DNA of 64,000 nucleotides from Mesocentrotus franciscanus (lineage: Eukaryota > Echinodermata > Echinoidea > Camarodonta > Strongylocentrotidae), in the NCBI GenBank assembly GCA_037976565.1, contig CP137667.1, positions 310,001 through 374,000 of the forward strand, in the 5' to 3' direction. Below the pieces are notes generated by a model that was not told where the DNA came from, did no database searches, and worked only from the letters and a program-made list of their open reading frames with translations. The first letter of the stretch is position 1. Each line of letters opens with the position of its first letter. Made by a program: the position numbers and the translations under genes. This document shows positions 1 through 10,270 of this stretch, piece after piece.

Positions 1-69
1 GTTTTCTGTTATTCAAAGGTGACCAAGTCCCTACTTCATTCTTAATATTTACTTTGACTGACCGTATTA

Positions 70-171
70 CCTCTTGTGCTATGTTTCAGGTCTCATCAGC
101 GCCTTTGATTAGGCAACTAGATATTGGCGCTTTATAAATACCTGGATTGGATTGGATTGGGTTGGATTGCC
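70..171 (+). mobile_element. Probable 3' end of a LINE/SINE-type retroposon with a GGATT tail
   Basis: The stretch contains ATTGGCGCTTTATAAATACC followed by five GGATT/GGGTT pentamers (about 144-171). A GGCGCTTTATAAATA-type end followed by a short tandem tail resembles 3' ends of L2/CR1-like LINEs and the SINEs that share them. No coding part is present. The family assignment is from general resemblance only. Confidence 0.4.
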
Positions 172-545
172 CCATCCATATTTGTGGGCAAAACCTGACT
201 GTAGCTATTGCTCTTTGTACATTAAATATGTAACAAATGAAAGCATTGTAAAGTTGTAAACATGTTAATACGCCATAGCTTCTGTATGAGGCTATTGATA
301 TATCACCTGTGTAAATGTATACATTATTTCAATAACATTTGCTATTTTTTGTGGGGATAATAGTGCAATACATTCCATTCAAAGTATACAATCAGATCGG
401 TTTATTGTACATAGGTCATGCTGAAATATAATAGTATAATGAAGAAAAATTACCATGTAGTAAATATGATTTCAGGAACACGATGTCGGTTTGCTGCAAT
501 TCGAGATTTGCTGTGGTGACAATTGTTCCGGGCTTTATTTTATGA
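172..545. other. Unassigned AT-rich intergenic DNA
   Basis: No open reading frame, structured RNA or clear repeat was seen here. Confidence 0.5.
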
Positions 546-590
546 AAATTGTAGGGCTAGGGTTAAGGTTAGGGTTAAGGTTAGATTAAT
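546..590 (+). repeat. Degenerate TTAGGG-like tract
   Basis: Contains GGGCTAGGGTTAAGGTTAGG and a second AGGGTTAAGGTTAG, a short interstitial telomere-like tract in the TTAGGG orientation. Tracts in the opposite CCCTAA orientation occur at about 2487, 3385 and 10140. Confidence 0.6.
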
Positions 591-825
591 ATTTAAGTGA
601 GATTGAGGGTTAGATATAGTATTGGTCCAGGATTGAAGTAAGGAAATCATTTAGTGTTGGGCACTAATGTGAAGCAATTTTGTAGGAGCATGTGTCACAA
701 AACCCAATTTTCCTCACATTTTGTAAGAGGTATTATACTATAGTATACATCATGGAATACCCAAACAAAGTCTGTTTTATATGTGCTTTATTTTTTGTTT
801 GGTGTGCATGTTGATATCTCTGACT

Positions 826-892
826 GTAGTAGTAGTAGTAGCAGTAGCAGTAGCAGTAGCAGGAGGAGGAGGAGGAGGAGGAGGAGGAGGAG
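826..892 (+). repeat. Triplet microsatellite (AGT)n-(AGC/AGT)n-(AGG)n
   Basis: Compound trinucleotide run: AGT repeats, then alternating AGC/AGT, then about eleven AGG. It creates a spurious Ser-run/Arg-run 94-residue reading frame at 783-1067, which is not a credible gene. Confidence 0.9.
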
Positions 893-1067
893 AACAGTTT
901 TATTAGAACAACTGCGAAATGGTAGCCGAGAGCTAAATTACATTGGAAGTTTTACAAGCTCAGTTTTAAAAAGCATTTCAACAAAACTTAGATATAGACA
1001 AGTACAAATAATACACAGTAAAATAGATCACAACTTATTACATATCCCATACTTGCAAACAAATTAA

Positions 1068-1600
1068 TGATACAAATAGAATAGTTTTGTCATTATTATT
1101 ATTTTTGTAATTATTGCTAAGTGAGGTATATTTATATTTTAAATAGAAATTGAGGCTGATTAATTGAGTTTATGACAAGTAAATACTGAAGATTTGTTTG
1201 ATTTCGAACCATAATAAAATGCAAATTGAATGCCTATTCATAATACACACAATAATTATATGAAGATTCATCATAGAAACATAATTAAACAATACTGAAA
1301 GAGAAAGAAAGTGTCAGGGAGAGAACAATTTAAAGAGAGAGTGTTAAGTTAGAAAAAAGAAGAAGGAAGAAATACAGAAGAGGAGAGAGGGGGTGGCATG
1401 AGAAGAATGGAACAGATGGAACTGTGAAGACATGATGAAGAAGAATGATGATGAAAGTAAGACGACAGAGGGGAAAGCGATTGTGTGTCAGTTCGTAGTT
1501 CCTTATGTTGTAATGAGGGCATGTGATGATGTAGCATAGCAAGAGCGACAATTTGATGGTGTAGGAGTGAGTGAGTGAGGGGGCCCATAGGGTGTCATAT
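1068..1600. other. AT-rich and purine-rich DNA without a gene
   Basis: About 1285-1480 is rich in GA, AGAG and GAAG runs. The short minus-strand reading frames here are Leu/Ser/Pro-rich products of that bias. Confidence 0.5.
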
Positions 1601-1701
1601 CATCTTCTTTTTGCTTTCTCTTCCACTTCTCATCTTCCTTGATTTTCTGTCTTTTCCCCTTCAATATCCCCTTCAATATTTGGTTAGGCCTCCCATCTGC
1701 A

Positions 1702-2228
1702 ACACCAAAGGGTGGGGGTGACCTCGCTATTCATAACGTGTAACTTCCTATATAAAACACGAAGGGGTCACTATTCATGAAGACATAAGGACCGTTATTC
1801 ATAATGTGAGATGAGGGCCGCTCTTCATAATTTATATCGGGGGTCACTAGGACCACTATTCATAAGATGAATTGCGGGTCACTATTTATAGTTAATGCAG
1901 AATGAGGGTCGCTATTCATGATATGAGACGAGAGTCGCTATTCATAATCCGAGAAGAGCGTTGCTTTCCATAATAGCTACGCCACAGCCATGGGGTGCCC
2001 CAGCCAACATTCAACTCTCTTGTCGTTTTGTTGCTTATTCCATTTTTATGAATAACGACCCCTCTTCTCATATTATAAATAGCGACCCTCTTCGATTAAG
2101 AGTAGCTGTCCTTATGAATAATGACCTTTATGAATAATGACCCTTTTCTCAAATTATGAATAGCGGTTTTTATGAATAATGGTCCTTATGAATAGCGACT
2201 TGTTACTCCCCGGGGTGGCTTGGTGCCC
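1702..2228. mobile_element. Foldback element built from CTATTCATAA-type minirepeats
   Basis: The left half (about 1702-1975) carries many copies of CGCTATTCATAA / CACTATTCATAA words. The right half (about 2040-2228) carries the reverse complement TTATGAATAGCG / TTATGAATAACG. The outer edges also pair: a GGGTGGGGGTGACCTCGC region on the left against TACTCCCCGGGGTGGC on the right. A unique spacer lies at about 1976-2035. This is a degenerate long inverted repeat, as in foldback MITEs. Target-site duplications were not resolved. Confidence 0.65.
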
Positions 2229-2264
2229 GTTAATGTGTCTTGGATGGTCTTGGATGTGTATTAA

Positions 2265-2745
2265 CGGGGGGAGGCAGGGTGGGTATGACTTTGCTTTTTT
2301 GATTAAAAGTTGCAATTGATGGAAATTTAAGATGGTTAATGTTGATAATAGGGGAAATAAGATAGGTTATCTTCATATATTAAGATTTGCAAATTATTTC
2401 ATCTTAAATTTGCATTTCCATGCTGAACCTGTTTAAAGACTGAATTTATAGATCATCCAAAACGAGCTGGACGGGTTGAACGTAAACCCTAACCCTAACC
2501 CTAACCCTAACCCTAACCTCAACCCTAGTCCTAAACTTAACCCTAGTCCTAATCCTAGACATAACCTTAACCCTAGACCCAACCCTTAACCTTACCCTAG
2601 TCCTAACCCTAGTCCTATAACCCTAACTCTAACCCTGAACCTCACCCTAGTAGTAGTACTAACCCTTTCCCTGACCATAACCTCAACCCTTAATCATTAT
2701 TATTGATGGGGGATTATTCTGCAGTTAGCCCCAACATGTGTTTTG
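2265..2745 (+). repeat. Duplicated block, diverged copy 1, with CCCTAA-like tract
   Basis: Starts with a diverged copy (about 2291-2480) of the ~165-bp unit seen three times downstream. It continues into a degenerate CCCTAA tract (about 2487-2690) and ends with a GGATTATTCTGCAGTTA segment (about 2708). The same order of parts recurs at 2821-3625, so the two blocks are a tandem duplication. Confidence 0.75.
2487..2690 (+). repeat. Interstitial telomere-like (CCCTAA)n tract, degenerate
   Basis: Begins with about four clean CCCTAA units, then decays to CCCTAGTCCTAA-like variants. It is embedded in a duplicated block and is therefore not a chromosome end. Confidence 0.8.
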
Positions 2746-2820
2746 CCTGATGTTCTAAATAAAATGCTACCCGCCACTTCCTTATTTATGTCGATCGATC
2801 GACTTTCCGGCGATTAAATT

Positions 2821-3625
2821 CAGAGGGGGGAGCACCGGGGCAGTATGGGTAGGCCTATGTCTTTTAATTTTTCATCAAAAGCTGCATTTGGATTGAAAAT
2901 AGTTAACTTCGATAATCAGGGAAACAAGATTGGATAAAGAAGGCAATCTTTATTTCATCTTAAATTTAACCTGTTTAAAAGCTGGATTTTTAGGTAATCC
3001 AAAATGAGCTGAATGGGTTAAACATAGCTTGCTAGGCCTAGGGTAGGCCTATGTCTTTTAATTTTTCATCAAAAGCTGCATTTGGATTGAAAATAGTTAA
3101 CTTCGATAATCAGGGAAACAAGATTGGATAAAGAAGGCAATCTTCATCTTAAATTTAACCTGTTTAAAAGCTTTTTTAGGTAATCCAAAATGAGCTGAAT
3201 GGGTTAAACATATTTAGTAGAATTTTTCATCAAAAGCTGCATTTGGATTGAAAAATAGTTAACTTCGATAATCAGGGAAACAAGATTGGATAAAGAAGGC
3301 AATCTTTATTTCATCTTAAATTTAGCCTGTTTAAAAGCTGGATTTTTAGGTAATCCAAAATGAGCTGAATGGGTTGAACATAGCCCTTGCTGTAACACTA
3401 ATTGTAACCTCAACCGTAGTCCTACACCTAACCCTAATCCTAACCCTAGTCCAAACTCTAGTCCTAACCCTAGCCATACCCCTAACCCTTGTCTTAACCC
3501 TTAACCTTACCCCAGTCCTAGCTTAACCCTACTTCGAACCCAGCCCCTTTCATTGACCCTAACCCCAACCCTAATTCATTATAATGGATGGTGGATTATT
3601 CTGCAGTTAAGCCCTATTGGGTGTT
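2821..3625 (+). repeat. Duplicated block, copy 2, with three ~165-bp tandem units
   Basis: Three close copies of a ~165-bp unit (about 2861-3030, 3054-3212, 3221-3385) each run from TTTTTCATCAAAAGCTGCAT through GTTAACTTCGATAATCAGGG to CCAAAATGAGCTGAATGGGT. The copies differ by short deletions. A degenerate CCCTAA tract (about 3385-3575) and the GGATTATTCTGCAGTTA end (about 3592) follow, matching copy 1. Confidence 0.85.
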
Positions 3626-3639
3626 TTACCTGATGTTCT

Positions 3640-4286
3640 TAATACAAATTAATGAATCCCTGCTCCTTCTCTAAAATGTCCGATTAGACGACCACCGATC
3701 AAATTTCAAAACAAGAAGAACAAATATTTTCTTTAAATGGAAGATTATCATGATGAATAATTTGCAGATTAGGCATCATGCAACAAATAAAACTATACAA
3801 ACATATCTTTTAAATGAATTCAATTGATAAGTATTGATCCTTTCTTGTTTATGACAATAAAAAGAAAAAGCGGAAAAGTATTTTTTTAAACATTGGTATA
3901 AAAACGTAAATATACATGCACTTTGAAATATTGAGATAGAGAGTGTTGTTATTCTTTAACAATCATGATATGTGACCCGTCACGAAATTATTCATCTGCA
4001 AAACAAAATTAAAGGTAAATTTGAAGAAAAAAATAGGGGTTTGCCTCAGTTACTTCGGATATTTTACTTCCAACTTTACAGCGACAGAATTATGAGACTA
4101 TGTACCGCTGCTCAAACTGGAAAACGCCCTCTATCGACTCTTTTGCAACTAACGCAAATAAAGAAATTAAACTACGCAAGTGGCCTATAGTCTCCTTCTT
4201 CAGACTCGTTTACTATATGAAGCGTTATTTGACAATTATTGATTGCAAAGTGCAGTAGTAATAGCGTCAAATTTATCGATTATCGT
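3640..4286. other. Unassigned AT-rich DNA
   Basis: Two short plus-strand reading frames (72 and 60 residues) have no recognisable motif, and the second runs into the adjoining foldback element. No gene is supported. Confidence 0.5.
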
Positions 4287-4288
4287 TA

Positions 4289-5164
4289 CTTGCCGGATAA
4301 AAGCACCATTTTTGGTACAGGGCTTCCTTATGACCTACTAAACGATAATAGACTAGGAGCTCCCGGCAAAAAATTCAATTTAAGGTTGTGGGGGCAGGGC
4401 GTCTTTGGAGCCCCCAAATAAGTTTATAACATTGATTTGTTGTTGTACAAATGCCATTTTGGTTCCTTAGGACCTACTGAACGATATTAGGGTAGGAGCC
4501 CCGGCAAAATATCATATAAGGGTGTGGGGCGGGGCATCGCCTCGTAGCACCCAAATAATTAAGTGAAGGTACTATAACATCGATTTGTTGTTGTACGAAT
4601 GCCATTTTTGGTACACGGCTTCCTTAGGACCTACTGAATGATATATGGGTAGGTGCTCCCGGCAAGAATATCATATAAGGGTGTGGGGCGGGGGCGTCGC
4701 CTCGTAATCCACAAATAATAGGTAATATATCATTGCGTTTTTGTTGTACAAACGCCATGGGGCCCCCAATCACACATATATGAATAGTTATGCCGGGAGC
4801 TCTATACCCTACCTCATTCAGCAGGTCCTAATGAAGCCCTGTACCAAAGATAGCGTTTGTACAACAATAACCCAATGTTATATTACCTTCTAAATTATTT
4901 GTGGGCTACGAGGCGACGCCCCCCCCCCACCCTCATATGATATTCTTTCCGGGACTCCTACCTAATACCGTTCAGTAGGTCCTAAGGAAGCCGTGTACCA
5001 AAAATGGCATTTGCACAACAACAAATCAATGTTATAAAATTATTTGGGGCTCCAAAATACGCCCCGCCCCACACCCTTAAATTGAAATTTTGTGTCCTAG
5101 CCTAATATCGTTTAGTAGGTCCTGAGGAAGCCCTGTACCAAAAATGGTGCTTTTATCCGGCAAG
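4289..5164. mobile_element. Long-TIR foldback MITE with tandem ~150-bp subrepeats, TA target site
   Basis: The left end CTTGCCGGATAAAAGCACCA is matched by the exact inverse ending CCGGCAAG. TA dinucleotides flank both sides (4287-4288 and 5165-5166), as expected for a TA-duplicating, Tc1/mariner-type element. The left arm has three tandem subrepeats (about 4302, 4450 and 4600), each with TTCCTTAGGACCTACT-like and CGGGGCGT-like segments. The right arm (about 4796-5164) has two to three inverted counterparts. No transposase is encoded. Confidence 0.8.
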
Positions 5165-5280
5165 TAATGGTAATTTCACTATTAAAGCTACCCGACTATA
5201 GAGACAAATCGGACCACAGCAACATGTCAAAACTTTGATAACCAAATAATCTTGAATAATATAGTGCATATTTGATTTAT

Positions 5281-5350
5281 GAACTTGGAGAAGAAGAAGA
5301 AGAAGAGAAAGAAGAAGATAAAATAAAGAACAAGAACAAAAAAAGAAAAA
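5281..5350 (+). repeat. Purine microsatellite (GAA/GAAA)n
   Basis: Long AGAAGAAGAAG and AAAAGAAAAAAG run. Its complement gives a spurious Phe/Leu-rich reading frame. Confidence 0.8.
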
Positions 5351-5525
5351 AGAAAGAAGTTTAAAAAGGCTGTTTAGTCGCTGCACCCGAATAAGCTATT
5401 TTTTCACAAAATTTCTCGTACATTGCTTGGATGACTATGGTGATTATTGTTCGGTCATCAATGCCGATCAACTTAGTGTTAAAATGTGACCAACATTTCT
5501 ATTCATGTGATTACCGCCTAGGGAG

Positions 5526-5556
5526 AAAGAGAGGGAGAGAGAGAGAGAGAGAGAGA
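5526..5556 (+). repeat. (GA)n microsatellite
   Basis: A run of GAGA units inside a short purine tract, in an otherwise featureless stretch (5360-5830). Confidence 0.85.
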
Positions 5557-5834
5557 AGAGGGGAAGGGGGTTGATGATGACATTGGTGATGGTAATGATG
5601 ATTCATATGCCCTGTTGAATTGTATGACAAGGTTTATTTGTTTCTGTAGTTACATGTACTTGTGTCGATCCAGTCATACAAAATATTTGAATTTAAAATG
5701 CACAATTAAAAAGTATTAGTTTACTTGTTTTTAATAATTGAAATTGCTTTAAGGAGTGGGATATTATTATGTGGCCCTTATCTTCATGATTATTAGTACA
5801 TGTATTAATATTATTGTATAAATATCATTATTAT

Positions 5835-6305
5835 ACATGTATCATCAAAATCATCACCACCAAGATCATCATCATATCATCAAAATCATCACCACCAAGA
5901 TCATCATCATAATCCTTGGTGCCATCATCATCACCAGGGGCGGATCCAGCCGGTGGCAGGAGGGGGGACCCAATTCATGAGAAAATATTTAGCGGCGACT
6001 TAGCCAGCCGGTGAATAAGCACTATTTTTTTGGGGGCCAGGCCCTGATCATCACTACTACCATCATTATCATCACTTCTACCATCATCGTCACTACTACC
6101 ATCATCATCACCACTACTACAATCATTATCATCATTATCACCACCATCATCACTACTACCATCACCACCAGCATTACTACCTTCATTATCATCATCATCC
6201 CTATTACCATCATTACTACCTTCATTATCATCATCATCATCATTACTACTACCATCATCACCATCAACATCATCACTATTACCATCATCATCTTCATCTA
6301 TTCAC
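5835..6305 (+). repeat. (ATC)n / (CATCAC)n trinucleotide array
   Basis: Includes two tandem ~37-bp copies of ATCATCAAAATCATCACCAC plus context (about 5839-5912), then a long ATC/ACT/CAT array. A hAT-type MITE (5935-6046) splits it. The overlapping Ile/Thr-only and Met/Val-only frames on the two strands are artefacts of the repeat. Confidence 0.9.
5935..6046. mobile_element. Short hAT-type MITE with perfect 8-bp target duplication
   Basis: Begins CAGGGGCGGATCCAGCCGG and ends CAGGCCCTG. It is flanked by ATCATCAC on both sides (5927-5934 and 6047-6054), the 8-bp duplication typical of hAT elements, although the site is an ATC microsatellite. It shares GAGAAAATATTTAGCGGCGA and AGCCAGCCGG with the element at 40391-40927, so both belong to one family. 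At 112 bp it is an internally deleted remnant. Confidence 0.75.
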
Positions 6306-6309
6306 AGTA

Positions 6310-8430
6310 AAGTTTTCAATGAATTTGGTGTTGTTGGCCAAAGTAAGCCTTCAGTTTAAATTTCGATAACATAGGTCTAAATATGCAAATCATGTAAGTT
6401 CCCCTGGAAACCACTCTTAATGTTGTGGTTCATACTTTGAAGCAGTTGATAATTTTCATAGATATTGCATATTCAAAATTATTCAGTCTAGTCCATTTTC
6501 AATGTGACATATTTTTAAAAGTTTTAGCTTTCTAATAGCAATTTTAACACAACTATTGTGCAAAAATGAAAACAGGATTACAAATTCTTGATTTAAACAA
6601 TTACACCGTAAAACTTTCATCCATTTGAAAACGTTACAACTACATGTACATTTCTTTCTAAAAGGGCCCTAATTCACCCAGTCAACCTTTTATTCTTAAG
6701 TTACAAAAATACACACCCCAAAAAAAAAAAAAAATCACATTTACAAGGAGTATGAATAATTCACTTGTTAACTGTATATTTTATATCTAAAACAATATTG
6801 TTAACATTTTGGTAGTACATGTACATTGCAAAAAGGATATGTACATGCATACAGTGTAAGCTCGTTGACATAACATGATGGAACTGACAAGGAGTATCCA
6901 TAACTTCACAACATATGCTCCGAGGAAAAGTAGAAATATTGAAGAAATGCATTGGTGAAATTTAAATGAACTGGATAATAATAACAAATTATGAAATCTT
7001 CTAAGTCATTCCACAATACACAAATGTACATGTAATATGTATGTTAATTTCAATTAAACTGTTGTGTAGTTGTGATGTGATGTGGACAACCCTCGCATTT
7101 GCTTTTATTGAAGAGAAAGATACATTACAGGATAAGAGAAATGTAATTGCTTTGGAAATACTTTGTTGGTTTCTACTAATTTTCCCTTTCCTTACCGGAT
7201 TGAAAATAGAGTGAACAATGCAAAGAAGAGTAATTAATCAATCAGCAGTTTTTCTATCTCTAAGTCCTCCAAACTATATTAGCCATAGAAACTTCTGGTA
7301 CATGTACAAGATTTGATATACACATGAACATTCAGATAATTTGCTGACATTTAACAAAAAGATCCATTACTTATTTCATCTGGGGACAAAATAGTATCTC
7401 ATTTGAAAACTTACATTTTAGTTGATACTTATAGAGAATAAATGTTACATCCTGAAGTACTTTTCCCTTAACATCAGTGTTACATTATTCTTTACACTAC
7501 CATTTTGAAAAAGTATGAAATCTTTACTTTTTAACAAACAAAGGTACAAGTATTATGTTGAATCATAAATATAAAATTATTACAGCTTTGATACCAAGAA
7601 AGAATCATATGCAACAAGCGTACATGTACATATTCACATCATTATGGATACACTTGATTAAAAAAAAAAAATTGAAGCTATCCTCCCACTTATTTCTTCT
7701 AAATATCCAATGAAGTATAAAATACCTTTTAGATTCAATGGCGATTTAATTAATTCATAGTGAGCACGCTGTAAAATGTATTCTTACTTGACCAACTATA
7801 CCTGCATGTATCATAATGCACATGCATGTCCTGAAATATTGAAAATGAAAGAGCACCTTTTATGTACTATTAAGCCAGGATGTGAAAATAATTGCACAGG
7901 AAATGACAAAAATGGTTAACATTTTTGTTTGTTTTGTTAACATGCATTACAAAGACATTAATGTATGGAAATTAATAAGTATAACGTCCATGCATGTCAG
8001 TTGAAGGAGTGTTCTAAAATTTACTTTTAGGAAACTTTCAACTTTAATTTTAAAACTACAACAATTTTGAGTGTTTTGCTACATTTTCTCATCAATTGAT
8101 GTACCTAGTAACATGCTAAGTAAATCAACGTGGTTGAAGTGAAGAGAAAAGAATTGCACTAACTCGTACATGCTGGATCTTGAAACTATGAATCAGATAG
8201 TTAGACAGTGAAATGATTATGACTTCCATTTCGATTTTATGATTTGTAACTTTCAAATGACAGTGTTTCTCCCTCTTACTTTGTAATGTTTGATGAAATT
8301 AATAATAAGCATACTGGAATATTGCCAATGAAAAGGCATTGTTTATGTGCTATAAAGCAACATTAATATTGGGACTATTCCTTTTGAAGGAAAGGATAAA
8401 TGATCCAATATAATGTCTAACTATCTGATT
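6310..8430. other. Unassigned AT-rich intergenic DNA
   Basis: No gene or RNA was recognised. Contains homopolymer A runs (about 6720 and 7660), many ACATGTACA words, and short reading frames without motifs. Confidence 0.5.
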
Positions 8431-8436
8431 CTTAGC

Positions 8437-8895
8437 TTCCTTCACCTTCACCTTCACCTATCCCCAGTCTGGCTGACTGTTGGGGCACCACTGAAGATTT
8501 TACAACCAGCTTCCTCCACTCCTCGGGGTTCTCGGCTCTACGAAGCACGATGGTCCCGTCAAGGCCACTCTTTAATGTTGTCTTCCCATCGTTTCCTCTG
8601 TCTGCCTTTTCGTCTCCCTCCTTGTACTGTTCCCTGTAGGATAGTCTTGGCCAGTCCAGATGATCGTGTGACGTGCCCGTACCACTTTAGTTTGCATCTT
8701 TTCACTGAAGTCAGGAGGTCTTCATACGGCCTGATGGTGTTTCCAATTTTGATTTTCACTACCTCATTGGTTATGTGATCGCTATACCAGATACTGAGGA
8801 GTTTGGGAAACATCTCATCTCCAGTGCCTGTATCCTTCTTTCAATGTCTGCTGTTATGGTCCATGTTTCACATGCATACACAAATATGGACAAAT
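8437..8895 (-). mobile_element. LINE 3' fragment (family C), C-terminal part of the reverse transcriptase ORF
   Basis: The minus strand encodes the region after the reverse transcriptase catalytic core of a non-LTR retrotransposon. The 84-residue open stretch (8559-8813) carries SDHITNEVV, YEDLLTSVK, KWYGHVTRSSGLAKTILQG and GGRRKGRQRKRWEDNIKEW, a well-known C-terminal LINE block. Upstream codons, read in another frame, give YACETWTITADIERRIQALE (about 8815-8885). A frameshift separates the two parts, so this is a dead, 5'-truncated copy. Its 3' end carries a short GGTGAA-type tail (about 8437-8460). The same family occurs at 19374-20150. The exact clade is not certain. Confidence 0.85.
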
Positions 8896-8989
8896 GGACA
8901 AGATCCTATAACCAATTTTGAATGGGTGGAATTCATTTTCGACTGAAACGCTGCACATGTGTCTTACTTCAAGCCTGCATAGAAAAAGA

Positions 8990-9895
8990 AGAAAATGATA
9001 GCGTGGATGGTAAAAATACAATCGAGTGAACAAATCAAATTGATTCTATCAGGGTTTTACAAAAGGTCTCAAATACAATTTAAAAAATCATATCAATTCT
9101 TTAACCTACATGTAACAATTAAAGTGGGATAGATCTCTTTTTCAAATTCATGTATGCTCCAAAGCCTTCTTTGAGGAATGAATGAATGCATCTAATTAAG
9201 AACACAAACTGATCATTATCGAACATGTCATTATCAAATCTAGATATCATTCTTCATATACTGTACATTTATCTATAGAAAATGATTGAAAATTCTATTT
9301 TTAATATATATCTTATGGGTATCTTCCTACAAATGTGGAAAAGGTTCTCTTATACTGTAACCCCTTTGGCATATAATCTATTAAGAGATAATAACCACAG
9401 CATGTTGAAAAGTGAGGCATTTTTCTATCTACACATTTTTTTTTTTTTTTATTACCTTAAATTTGTCATTGACTCTTTCAGGCAAGTTCAGCTAAGGCAA
9501 GAGTGGCATGGGTACTTTGGAGGAATACATGAATGGTGCCACTTGTTGATTTCCTCTTTCTGCAAGTGAGGTTTAATTGAAAATATTACATTATATGTGC
9601 ATATTTATAGTTTAATAGAACCATGATCATAGATTAGCAGGATATCTTTCTGAGTATGACAAAGTTTACGACTGAGTGTATAGTACATGTAGGTACATAA
9701 CAATTCCAGTACTGTTTCATTAGAGTGAGCATTACAACAGCTCTAAATCAGATCATGAAATTATGAAAATCTGATCTTGCAAAGAGGACACTTCAATGCA
9801 TTACAATTAATCTATAACTATTTAATCATATTGCAAAAGTGTATTGGAAAATGAGGGAGGGTTCACTACACACACTGATGAAACTTGGTTATCAA
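8990..9895. other. Unassigned AT-rich DNA with a T-run
   Basis: The 95-residue reading frame at 9282-9569 crosses a T homopolymer and shows no motif. No gene is supported. Confidence 0.5.
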
Positions 9896-10270
9896 AGGGG
9901 AAGTCTACCTTGAAATTATGATGGTTTTGAGAAAAGCAGAAAAACTACAGACAAAAAGCAGGGAAAGTTTAAGAAAAATCTGATGAAATATAAAGTTATG
10001 AATCCTTAAAGTCTTAAATGACCAAAACAACATGTCTGCAACTACCTAACAAAACAAAAAAAACAAAAAAAAAAAATCAACAACAGGCAATTTCGGAAAG
10101 AGTTCCATATGTAACCCCGCTAAAATCGATCTATATTGATCTAACCCTACCCTAACCCTTATCCTAATCCTAATCCTAACCCTAACCTAGCATACCCATA
10201 TTTTTTTTCAATTTTAGTGGTGGTTACATGACATATATGGAACTCTTGCCATAATTTCAATGGCCTTGCA
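9895..10270. mobile_element. Probable diverged MITE with internal CCCTAA-like tract
   Basis: The left end GGGGAAGTCTACCTTGAAAT and the following AGAAAAATCTGATGAAATAT / AAAGTTATGAA words resemble the reverse complement of the MITE family at 18090-18690 and 23467-23688. A CCCTAA-like tract lies at about 10140-10195. The right boundary was not defined. Confidence 0.4.
10140..10195 (+). repeat. Degenerate CCCTAA tract
   Basis: Units such as CCCTAACCCTTATCCTAATC. Too short and degenerate for a telomere. Confidence 0.7.

Noticed and set aside
783..1067. 94-residue reading frame with Ser and Arg runs, SR-protein-like
   Set aside because: The runs come from AGT/AGC/AGG microsatellite DNA, and the flanking codons show no domain.
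2487..2690. Chromosome end (telomere)
   Set aside because: The tract is short and degenerate, lies inside a duplicated block, and is followed by unrelated DNA.
6011..6310. Overlapping long Ile/Thr and Met/Val frames on both strands
   Set aside because: Pure ATC-repeat translation; both strands are open for the same reason.
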